Below, piece by piece: positions 54,801 through 64,000 of a stretch of 64,000 nt of DNA; position 1 is the stretch's first letter, and each line of letters begins with the position of its first letter. The notes under the pieces are model-generated. The model searched no databases, was not told the origin of the DNA, and saw nothing but the letters and a program-made list of their open reading frames with translations. The DNA comes from Saturnia japonica (Eukaryota > Arthropoda > Insecta > Lepidoptera > Saturniidae), in NCBI GenBank assembly GCA_033032175.1, contig CM065319.1:12249018-12313017 (forward strand), given 5' to 3'. Made by a program: the position numbers and the translations under genes.

Positions 54801-57800
54801 TTAAACCTGAAGAGGCTGAATTTAAGTGACAATGAGATTTCCGAAATATCATCAGGTAATTTTTTTTTTCATTATTACTACTGATCACACAAATATTATA
54901 TTAAACACTAGCTGTGCTCGCAGTTCCGCTCGCGTGGACTACAGAATGCTGTCAGTATTGTGGTGACCCCGCTTCCACCCATGGCGGTCGCCTGCTGTTT
55001 ATTTGAAAGATAATAATGCATATTATTTTATTTGAGTTGATACCTAATTATTTTTCTAAGATAAAAATAGCCTAAGTTACTTTTTATAACATCACCTATC
55101 TGCCAGTGAAAGTCCATCAACGTTGCTCCTACTGTTTAGGAGATTAGCCGGAACAAACACACAGACAAATAAGTATATTAATAAATCTGTAGTTCTGTCT
55201 GTACTTGTAATCTTTTTTTGCAAATATCCTGATAGACATAAAAAAAATTTGTCTATCTGTCTGTCTGTTTGTATGTTTGAATTTAACTCAAAAAAGCTTG
55301 ACCGATGTTTAAGAAATTTTATACAGGGGATGCTTTAAATGTTATTACTTAGATGATAAAGCTATAAGAATTTTCAATAATACTATTAGAAGTCGTAATT
55401 AATAAAAAAATATTTTTTTTAATTAAAACTCAACCGATTTTGATGAAGTCTTGTACATAATAAGTATATTCCATGCCTCTATAAATATTAATGCTGCTAC
55501 AAAAATTATCAATAATATGAGTAAAAATAAAATTACGAGACAAAATAATTACTGCGTAAAAAACGCTAGGGAACCCCTAGTATTTAATAAATGTATTCAA
55601 AACATAATTGCTCTCTGCATTAATTACTTACAACTAGTTTTTACTTGCATTTGCAAACAAAATAATTTACAATTACACTTTCATAACTTCTAAGTTAGTG
55701 ATTAAGCCAATGCCTTTAAGAGGCCTTTGCCCAATGGTGGTGGGTTATTTACACAATGGCACTACAGTGAAACCTGGGTAAGTGAGATCTCTAAGGACAA
55801 GTAAATTATTTTCTCCCACTTACCCAGCTTACAAGGTCCAAGTACAAAGTAAATAAACCATTTACACGAAATTACCTCAGCTCTATTTTTATTAATGAAA
55901 ATAAAAAAGAAGTGGTAATTAATACAAACTTTCAGCGACAAAAATCGAATTAAACGCTAAGGGTATCAAATGTGGAATGTGTGGATTCAAATAACCGTAA
56001 TAAGCTGTGAAGGGCGTGGCTTTTGATCTGTACAAACAAAAATGTATCTTCGAAATAATATAATATATAAAAGTATATTTAATTCAAACCTTTTTGAGAC
56101 ATTTATTATGTTTTCATTGCTATATACAGTTACTGGCTGTAAATAATGCACATCAAGATAAAGAGAAAGATAATTGGCTTTTTTCGGCTTTGTAGGTCGT
56201 CTATGTGACGTTTCGTCGATTTCGTCCAGTTAGTGCTCTGTGTGACAGAGATGACACTTTCTAAACCTGAAAGTAGTCGATTGTCTCAATGAGCTCAATG
56301 TGCATTAATTACACCCAGTAATTGTGTGTATTTGGTTGGTTATGAATTTATGTGCCTCCTAAATGTATATGAAACCTTGGTTAAACCTTGTATATAAAAC
56401 ATATTCGTATTAATCAACCCAGATAGAAAGGCAAAATGACGAAAGTGTAAAGATTGTCAAATGCGGTTAGTCAATTTGCCTTTCACTGTCTAAATTGAGA
56501 TTTATTGAAATTGGTTTTAGTTTGCTTTTGTAGGCAATTAAATATTTTATTAAAATTTTGGACTTACATTGTGTATTATTATAAAAAAGCAGATATTAGG
56601 TCTTTACATATGAAATCAGCGTTTTGTCGTACTGACCACTTCGATCTTTAATATCTCATCTTTGGTTAAGAATTCCAAATTCAAATTTATAAATTCGTTT
56701 AGCTGGTACATTTGAGTTTTCAAAACATTAATTCATTTGTTTTTCCTCATTATTTTTTTTCTTTAAAAATAAAATATTATTAAATTGCGCTTATTACCGC
56801 ACAATGGAAAACATGAAATATCGGTATATTTACGAGTACGAGTTCTACCGTGGCACCAGTGCTGCAGAAACAGCTTGAAGGATTAATGATGTGTACGGCG
56901 CTGGTGTCGCAAAAGAAAGGATGGTAAGTTTTTAATAAAGCCCCCACGGTTTTTTTAGTAAAGGGATCAATGAACTACCCATGTGATGGCAAAAGTGCAT
57001 AGATAACAACGGTGCATACTTTGATTAATTAAAAAAAAAAGACTTTATATTCCTCCCGTACAAAACGCCAATTTCATATGTAAGGACTTAATAATTGACA
57101 AGTTGACATTGCAACGGCTATATCAATTAATATTATTCCTATCTACAAACGCTTGTATGTAGTGGCTACTCTGCAGTTGTATTACTCTACACTCTGTTAC
57201 GCTGCACGATCGCGCTCAGTCATCCGTTAGCGTTGGTCTAGGTCGCCGTTGGACCTATGATATTGTATTTCTATAGTGACATTCTTTAACCTATACTAAT
57301 ACAATAATACCTATAAGAGATTTTTATTTAATGAGGTAGGTTGTAGACTATATAACTACACGCTATGACTGTCAGGACTGGAGCAGTAACTATGAAAGTC
57401 AAGCAATCTGGCAAGTTGTAGAGGTAAGTATGGAAAATGAGAACAATTATAGGCTGCACGCAAGGCCCTCTTTGCCTGTAGATTTAAAGGGTGTGAGGAA
57501 CCCGGGCGCAGAGTCCTATTGGGCATAAGCCGACCGTCATAAGTCTTGATAGGTATCTACTAGCCTACCACAACAACACTGAGTAACATTGTAGTCCACG
57601 AAAGCAGAGTTGCGAGAACAGCATATTTAAGGTCTACCATGGGTCCAAGACTCAAGATAGATTGACAAACTTAACATTATAAGTAGGTATCGAATGAAAA
57701 GATAATAATATAAAATGACATTATTGTATTCAAAAGCCCGATAAATTGTGTTAGATGTACGATTTTCAGTATTTTAGGGAAATAATGTAATGAATCCTTA

Positions 57801-60800
57801 AAAAATACATTGCGTTTTTTGGTTAAAAGAGCGGGGTGGCGGTGGCATGATAACTTTCGCACCCTGGCACCGAATATGGGCCCTGGCTGCACGGGTGCAT
57901 TGGCGGTGAAGCGTTGGACAGTTTGTTGAATAAATTGAATATAGGTCAAACTGGCTATTAGCTTGTTACTCTCTGTACCTAAGAGCGTTAAATATACCAG
58001 TTGCTGGAATACATAATTTTAGATAATATGTAGTATAATAGACAGGTGATTGGTTTTAAATCATAAGAATTAACGATAAAATACCATTACACACAGCTAT
58101 GGACGCCTGGCAAAAGCTTGAGAGCTTAAATCTGTCTAGAAACAACTTAACAACACTACCAGCATCGCTATGCAAGTTACAGAATTTGAGACGGTTCCAT
58201 GTGGATGATAACAAACTCGATTTCGAAGGCATTCCGTCAGGGATAGGGAAGTTGGGGAACATGGAGGTGTTCTCTGCAGCAAATAACCTGCTTGAAATGA
58301 TACCTGAAGGACTTTGCAGGTTGGTAAACCTATATGATCTTATTATGGTTTCTCTTTTCCTATTACCTTTCTTAATTTCACTAATTTATATCGTATAATC
58401 TTGATAATAGGCAGAATTACTTTTGTTATTGTTTTATTTGTGATTGGTTGATATAACTAAAAAGGATAAATTTTTAGTATAAAAATTGTAAAGTTTGAAA
58501 TTGTAAACGACCAGTCTCAGTGATTAACACTTTTATTAAATCTCTCATGCTGCCAGTTTTTCTACTTCTGTATAAGTCTTGTTTTTGTAACAGAAAATAA
58601 ATAAAGTATTTTTTTTACTCTTCTGCGACAAGGTTGACATGATCCAAAAAGAAACTAGTTTGAGTATAGCGATTTTTAAATTAGAAATTGAAATTGTTAT
58701 TCTCAATTACTACAAAAATAGTCATTTTTTTAAGTACGAGTTCTGCTGTTTTTACATAAAATATATCAAGATTTAACCTATTCTTTTGCTATATTCAATT
58801 GAGATAGACATCCATGTCGCAAATGAGCGTTATGTTAAAATGCGTATGCTTCACTTCATTGAATTTATAACGTTTTAAGGTGTGGCTCTCTCAAAAAGTT
58901 GAACTTAAGTTGCAATAAACTGATAACCCTACCAGACGCAATACACCTGCTTAGCGACTTAGAAAGTCTACAATTACACGGTAACACAGATTTAGTAATG
59001 CCACCTAAACCTGTGGAGAGACCTAGAGGTTCTGGCCTACAATATTACAACATTGATTTCTCATTGCAAGCTCAATTACAAATGGCCGGTGCTGCGACCG
59101 CTGAACCTATAACAACTAACAGTGAGTAACCATATATTTGTTTTAAAGAAATCCGTAATGAAATATTTTTAATCAATTAAAGTTAAAGTAAAACAATTTG
59201 CTTCCACCATTATCCAAAATAAGGCAAAAGTGAATTAAGATTACCAGCTTAATATAACTCTATTTTTATAACAATCTTCTTGTGGTTACCACCTAATGTA
59301 ACTTAGTTTTTTTTTCCTTATTAGGGTTCAATTTAAAATTTTGAATGTAAATACTCTAACAACAATGTTGCTTAGGCTCAACGAAGTTGTCAGATCGACA
59401 TTACAAATTTCATAGCGGAGAATTAAGGTCATTCCGTTTTATAATTGTCTGATGAATTGTTAGATATCCTAGATATTGATGGCGTTATTGCCTGAATTCC
59501 AGGGAAAAGTATTTTGTTATCAGAGATCTCTATATATAGTTACGTCTGTGGGTAAATAAAGTGCCGTTATATTTCGCGTAAATATTTTTTTTGTATTCGG
59601 TGAAACAAAATGATATGGTAGGCGTACTCGCAATATCTCTCTCTATGATCCTCTTGCATATTGCTTCCTTTTTATAGCTTGATGTTTCCACTTGGATGCC
59701 CAAAACAGAACTGTCCTGGTTTTGAATACGGGCTCGCTTATATACAAAAATAAAAGCAGGGTCAAAATCACGTGATATGCCTCCAACTTTACGTCATTGT
59801 TTAGAAGGGGAAATGTTCTATTTTCTGACTAATGTTTGTTGTATGACGCAATCGAAGTTATAAGCTATGAATCACACATTCAAACATCATTTTAAAACTT
59901 TTATTTCCCGCTATCGACAAAAAAAAAGACAAATAGAAAAAATTCAATGACAGCGGTTAGATAGGTTTACATTCTTTAATATGTGAAACATTCACACGGG
60001 TCAACTAGTCAAAATGTATTTTAGTTTGTTACACTGTAACAGTTAGTTATTATATCATTCAGGTGTAAAATCGGATCCAATAGCACGCAAATTAAGGCTC
60101 AGACGCGGCCGGCCTGAGCCAGAACAGCGCGACTCTGCTCTCATATTGCGCGGTATGCAAGAACAGGCTAACACTCAACACAGTGATCAAAAGCTCGAGC
60201 AAAGAAATAGTGAGCTCAAGTAAGTTATAGTTATTTCAGACTGACGTAGATAAATATATATAAAAATAACTCTAAGTTGACTATATTTGTTATTAGTATG
60301 TTCAAGAATTTATAAAATTCATAACATTTCATAAGGGTACTAATTTTGTATTAGGGATTTTATGTATTAGGTTATATTAGAGTCAATTTGATAGATCACA
60401 TTTGACATTTGTCAAATTTAAATTTTAAATAAATAATGGGCGAATTTCAACCGCAAGGCGACCTCTAATTACAATAAATATGTATTTTTAACTAAAAAGC
60501 TAAACAATTTGCAGTTCTAACTTTGAAAAAATAAATAATATAGTGTGCCCTCCGTTACAAGATTACGTTGTTTAATTTTGGTGAAGTGTATTGAATTGGC
60601 TTTACTTTAGTGTTATTAATTATTATTGATGATAGCTATTGCCCTTTGTGTAAATTGTTGCCTGTTTTTATAAATTAGTGCTCAGTGCATAAGTTATTTC
60701 AAGTAAAGGAGGTTTTTTTTTAATATTATTTATTTTATAAAGTTTGAATTATATGTTATTTATATTTCTCATTAGGCCGAAACGTTGGGATGAGAGCTTG

Positions 60801-63800
60801 GAGAAACCACCATTAGATTATTCCGAATTTTTCGATGAGGACACTGGCCAAGCTCCTGGTCTCCAAGTGTGGGAGATTGAGAACTTCATACCTGCACCAA
60901 TAGATGAGGTAACCATTGTAACTTGAAGCCGTTGTATTATAAATTAATATAATAATAAAAAATATTATTTACTAATAAATCATTTTTATGTCATTTATTT
61001 ATTTGCCGTAATAAATAATAAATTACAAACATAGCAATCTTCAACGTTTTCTGTGAGGTTTTATTTCAGATAGCTGCTAATTGCATCAAATAGAACCGAC
61101 AGAGTGGTGTAAATATTAAGTAATGAAAGATTTTTTATTGCTCCCTTGACAGTATAGAATATATGATGAGTCTATAGTCTAGTGAACAAGTGAACAAATG
61201 GAAAATTTGCTTTTAATGTTTGATTAGCACATTAATTTACTAAAGCGCCTTGGCAAGTGCCATTAAAAGTTCGCGCATTTAATCAGGATTGTAAAATGGT
61301 ACAATACTTGTTAGTTTCATACTAAAAAAAACTAGTAAAAAATTAAAACCTCGAGTAACCCGATTTTTGCTTACCCATTTTACTCAGTTCAAATGTTTTT
61401 TATTCGCACAAGCTCTGGGTAGGTTCTTAATCTTACGGCAAAATGATGAGAGAGATGGATAGTGGACATGTTTGCCATGAGCGACCGAGACAGATAGTGA
61501 CGCCACGCAGTGAGACGGAGATGCATCTGACACCAGTTAGTACGTTTCGCTCATTCGTTTACGCGCACCTTTCCGTATTTGCTTGTGTTGATTTAGTACA
61601 GGCAACTTTGGCTTCTCTCTTTTGGAGTTGGACTTTTGTGTTGGCATCCTTGTTATCTACCATGCCTACGCGCTACACTTCACAAGAATATGCGAACATG
61701 CACCTCATTTATGGGGAATGCAGATGCAACGCAAGTGCCGCCGCTAGACTTCATCGTAAAATATATCTAAATAATTATAGATTTTCTATAATTTTTTGTA
61801 ATAACAGTAAATAAATTTTTAACAGGTAGCACACGGTAAATTCTTTGAAGGCGATTGTTACATCGTATTGAAAACATCTGTAGAAGAACAAGGTCAGCTA
61901 TCTTGGGATATACATTTTTGGATTGGATCTAAAGCAACAGTAAGAATAACTTTTTATGTGATTATTGAATTTTGTTAGTCTGTGGAATCAAGTCTATAAA
62001 AACTAATATCAATAAAAAAACTTATAAATCCCATTTTTTATATTACGTTATTGTTAGCGCCTGCTACGTTATTTAAAAAAAACCTTATACTAAATTGCAG
62101 TTTTTTTCGAGATTGCACAAAGATAGTTTGTTAATTTTGAAGACCAAGTTAAAATGTTTTGCATATTTATGTATTTTGGCAAACACATTCATCAAAACGT
62201 GACACGAAAACAACAAGTCTGGGAAAAAGGTGTGATGGTAATACTTTTACAGTCGAACTCTGCGCAACTTCTGCACCTTCTGAATTATAAAATGAACCAC
62301 AAATAAATATATAATGTTTAAGTAATAATAGCAATTTTATTGTTTTTATAAAACAGTTGGACAAGGGCGCATGCGCGGCCATGCACGCAGTGAATTTACG
62401 CAACTTGTTGGGCGCCAAGCGCACTCAGCGTCACGAGCAAGGCGACGAGTCACCCGAATTTCTCGCCCTATTCACCACACCACCCGTCTACATACAGGGC
62501 AGCCACACGCCTTCAGGTTTCTTCACCGTTGATGATCCGGTAGTATTTGTTCATTTTTCTGAAATTTTAACGAATGACTTTTTACCGTGTTTAAAAATTT
62601 TGAACTTCAATGATTAGTCTCATTTTTTATTATTATTTATAGGTTAAGGTAGATGCTTAACCTAGAGAGTGTGGTGTATGTGCTTTGCGACAGATTTTCA
62701 ACTTTAAGGTTATACTCAGTAAGTCTATCTTATCTGAAAATGCCTTACCACTATGCGTAAGGATTTCATAACGATACTTTTCTTAACTGAAAGCTCAGGT
62801 TCAGTTAAGTTTTGAACCCTCGTCGATCAACACATTTTATGAACGCTACCACTGACGTTCACTGAGCTATCACTGCTTAGTAAGTAAATAAATGTCTATG
62901 AATTCGACACAAAAGTTATTGATGATATTTGTTTTCAGCATTACGTGACTCGGCTGTACAGAGTCCATGGTGCCGGCAACAGCATTCATCTGGAGCCGGT
63001 CGCGGTGCAGGCGGACTCTCTCGATCCGCGATATGTGTTCGTTCTCGACACCGGACTTATCATTTACTTATGGTCAGTAATAAAAATTACTGACAGATAT
63101 TATTGCAGACTCCAAATCATTACTTACTGAGACATAATAACGCCGACTCCAAATCATAAATTACTAAAACATAATAACGCCTACTCTAAATAATTATTTA
63201 CTGAAACAATAACGCTTACTCCAAATCATTACTTGCTGAAACATAATAATGCCTTCTCTAAATAATTACTTACGGAAACATAATAATGATTACTGCAAAT
63301 CATTACTCCCGGAAACATAATAACGCCTACTCCAAATCATTAATCTGCATCATCATAATCATTGTAATGCAATTGGCAATTTGCACATGCTGAGATGTGG
63401 TCCATTTTAATGTTATTGTTATGTTATTGTCAAAGGGGTAATATAGGGTGGCTGATTACGTGAATGATGGTGATGTCTGGATGTGATTCCGTCTCTATAC
63501 ATCTACTGAAAATGATAATAACTGTATATAATTAAATACTGTATAACCAGTTAAAAAAAAAGATAATAAGATAAACCCGATCGAGTTTCTTGTCGGTTCT
63601 TCTCGATGTCTGGGATGTTTTCCGAACCGGTGGTAGTGTTTTGACATTCATAAGTGCCTTCTTAGGGCCTAAATTGAATAAAAGATATTTTGATTTTTGT
63701 TTTTGTTTAATGTAGTATCTATTTAGCAATGTTGCACTAATTTATTGTAATTTCGTGTTTGTAATTATTATTATGTTCGTGTTTTCAACATCTGTTATAT

Positions 63801-64000
63801 GTCTTTTCCCTTTCTTTCTTTCGAAGTCATATTATTCAATTAACTATGATGAGTCGTAAACTTTTTATAGAAAGTCAAATTATTTATATTAAGGAATGGC
63901 AAGAAAGCGAAGAATACGCTAAAGTCTAAAGCTCGACTTTTCGCTGAGAAGATAAACAAAGAGGAGAGGAAGAACAAGGCAGAGTTGATAACCGAGCCGC
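51875..64000 (+). CDS. fliI: Flightless-1 homologue (LRR plus gelsolin domains), 3' end beyond window
   Basis: Actin-binding regulator of the gelsolin family and nuclear-receptor cofactor, needed for muscle and cytoskeletal organisation. Exons: 51875-51937, 52043-52153, 52560-52798, 54046-54207, 54641-54855, 58097-58319, 58880-59121, 60063-60219, 60776-60908, 61826-61939, 62357-62539, 62939-63072, 63894-64000 (continues). All are GT-AG and phase-consistent, giving about 694 of the usual 1240-1260 residues. The N-terminus [16 protein letters not shown] is the family start. Residues about 25-400 are leucine-rich repeats ([28 protein letters not shown]). A charged linker ([15 protein letters not shown]) follows. 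Gelsolin-like domain 1 runs from about 500 ([48 protein letters not shown]) and the next domain from about 615 ([27 protein letters not shown]). The start is the ATG preceding that conserved N-terminus. Confidence 0.96.
52915..53586 (-). mobile_element. Tigger/pogo-derived MITE in FliI intron 3
   Basis: 672 bp. Ends: CAGTGTAAACTCTTTATAACG at the left and its inverse CGTTATAAAGAGTTTACACTG at the right, flanked by TA (52913-52914 and 53587-53588). The minus strand near 53210-53160 still encodes [14 protein letters not shown] followed by a stop, the characteristic start of Tigger/pogo transposases. The rest of the gene is gone. The 153-bp relative is at 25645-25797. Confidence 0.85.
54425..54515 (+). 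repeat. Dispersed repeat R3 fragment
   Basis: CATACATATGGTGATAAACTC, TTCACAGTGACTCT and TTTTGGGATCAGCCAG match 4220-4300 and 24170-24210. It lies in FliI intron 4. Confidence 0.5.
54908..55165 (+). repeat. LINE-like repeat (family L1a) in FliI intron 5
   Basis: CTAGCTGTGCTCGCAGTTCCG, GCGTGGACTACAGAATGC, AAAATAGCCTAAGTTACT, TGCCAGTGAAAGTCC and GGAACAAACACACAGACAAA follow the order seen at 46178-46900. An R2 copy begins directly after it. Confidence 0.7.
55177..55575 (+). repeat. Dispersed repeat R2 in FliI intron 5
   Basis: TTAATAAATCTGTAGTTCTG, ATATCCTGATAGACAT, AACTCAAAAAAGCTTGACCG, AAATTACGAGACAAAATAAT and TACTGCGTAAAAAACGCTAG. It ends in a small perfect hairpin, CTAGGGAACCCCTAG. The two short open frames in it are not genes. 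Confidence 0.7.
55700..56590. other. FliI intron 5, middle part
   Basis: Holds the word AGGCCTTTGCCCAATGGTGG (55719), seen at many lepidopteran LINE ends. At 55766-55855 it has an inverted pair (ACCTGGGTAAGTGAGA.../...CCCACTTACCCAGC) suggesting a tiny MITE. Otherwise no feature is seen. Confidence 0.4.
56596..57091 (+). mobile_element. Internally deleted 496-bp mariner
   Basis: Ends TTAGGTCTTTACATATGAAA and, inverted, TTAAGTCCTTACATATGAAA, flanked by TA (56594-56595 and 57092-57093). Inside on the + strand are the mariner N-terminus ([32 protein letters not shown]) and, after a deletion, the extreme C-terminus ([13 protein letters not shown] then stop). The catalytic core is absent. The TIRs are close to those of the element at 17814-19104, so both could be mobilised by related transposases. 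Confidence 0.88.
57365..57480 (+). repeat. Short dispersed repeat shared with 23160-23250
   Basis: Both loci read GGAGCAGTAACTATGAA(A/C)GTC, CAATCT(G/T)GCAAG and GAGAACAATTATAGGCTGCA or the related AAGAACAGCGATAGGCTACA. The class is unknown; the 23160 copy abuts the inverted SINE. Confidence 0.55.
61662..61757 (+). pseudogene. DUF4817-type HTH fragment in FliI intron 9
   Basis: [20 protein letters not shown] followed by [12 protein letters not shown] resembles the start of the insect mobile-element domain DUF4817 ('tnqEladMhfvYG.c.gnalaAar.y'). It breaks off after about 32 codons. The open frame extends upstream to 61443 without further similarity. It lies just before the acceptor of exon 10 (61825), so an annotation could wrongly fuse it to FliI. 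Confidence 0.55.
63107..63346 (+). repeat. 37-bp minisatellite in FliI intron 12
   Basis: Six to seven copies of a roughly 37-bp unit, CTCCAAATCATTACTTACTG plus AAACATAATAACGCCTA, starting at 63110, 63147, 63184, 63219, 63256, 63293 and 63330. The units differ by a few bases each. Confidence 0.9.

Noticed and set aside
55123..55693. Two + strand open frames of 71 and 80 codons in FliI intron 5
   Set aside because: They lie within repeats L1a/R2; not part of the FliI reading frame.
63107..63346. CRISPR-like array because of regular spacing
   Set aside because: The whole 37-bp unit repeats without unique spacers; eukaryotic intron, so a minisatellite.

Overview
This window is AT-rich nuclear DNA from an insect, most probably a moth or butterfly. 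Genes are split by short GT-AG introns. The introns and spacers are filled with repeat families of the lepidopteran type: RTE-like LINE 3' ends, tRNA-derived SINEs, mariner, Tigger/pogo-like MITEs and a jockey-clade LINE. There is no operon structure, and nothing suggests a bacterial or viral genome.

Three host genes, all on the + strand, can be assembled exon by exon with matching intron phases. (1) 12404-15811: Tom22, the central receptor of the mitochondrial outer-membrane translocase (5 coding exons, about 160 aa). (2) 20187-42429: a 631-aa coiled-coil protein in 14 coding exons, whose N-terminal third resembles the transverse-filament protein SYCP1; I treat that identity as a hypothesis. 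(3) 51875 to beyond the right edge: Flightless-1 (leucine-rich repeats plus gelsolin-like domains). Thirteen coding exons are visible and the gene is cut off at about residue 694. The three have no obvious shared pathway.

Most of the remaining sequence is mobile-element debris. From left to right: a broken P-element/THAP9-like transposase gene (1361-5640) followed by an imperfect tandem array (about 6050-7300); a decayed DDE_3 transposase (about 9000-10154); a nearly complete mariner (17814-19104) with TIRs and TA target duplications, disabled by one nonsense codon and a 4-bp duplication; a jockey-type LINE on the minus strand (about 27132-33060) inside intron 7 of the coiled-coil gene, with an intact gag-like ORF1 and a damaged ORF2; a second mariner-like relic (about 34650-35850) ending just upstream of exon 9; a Tc1-like fragment; a 1.9-kb TA-flanked pogo-like element keeping only the two ends of its transposase (42625-44523); another mariner relic (45100-45660); nested SINE/LINE insertions (46.2-47.3 kb and 50.4-51.4 kb); a fold-back copy of the jockey LINE tail (49071-49262); a Tigger/pogo MITE (52915-53586); and a 496-bp internally deleted mariner (56596-57091).

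The observations most worth a second look are the SYCP1-like gene; the exon-2 splice acceptor of that gene lying in a tandem array whose other units carry the same acceptor-like motif; two nested insertions whose target-site duplications or empty sites can be read inside this window; and the endonuclease deletion in the LINE, which is filled with a CGGTA repeat. I found no operon, CRISPR array, riboswitch or true tRNA gene.
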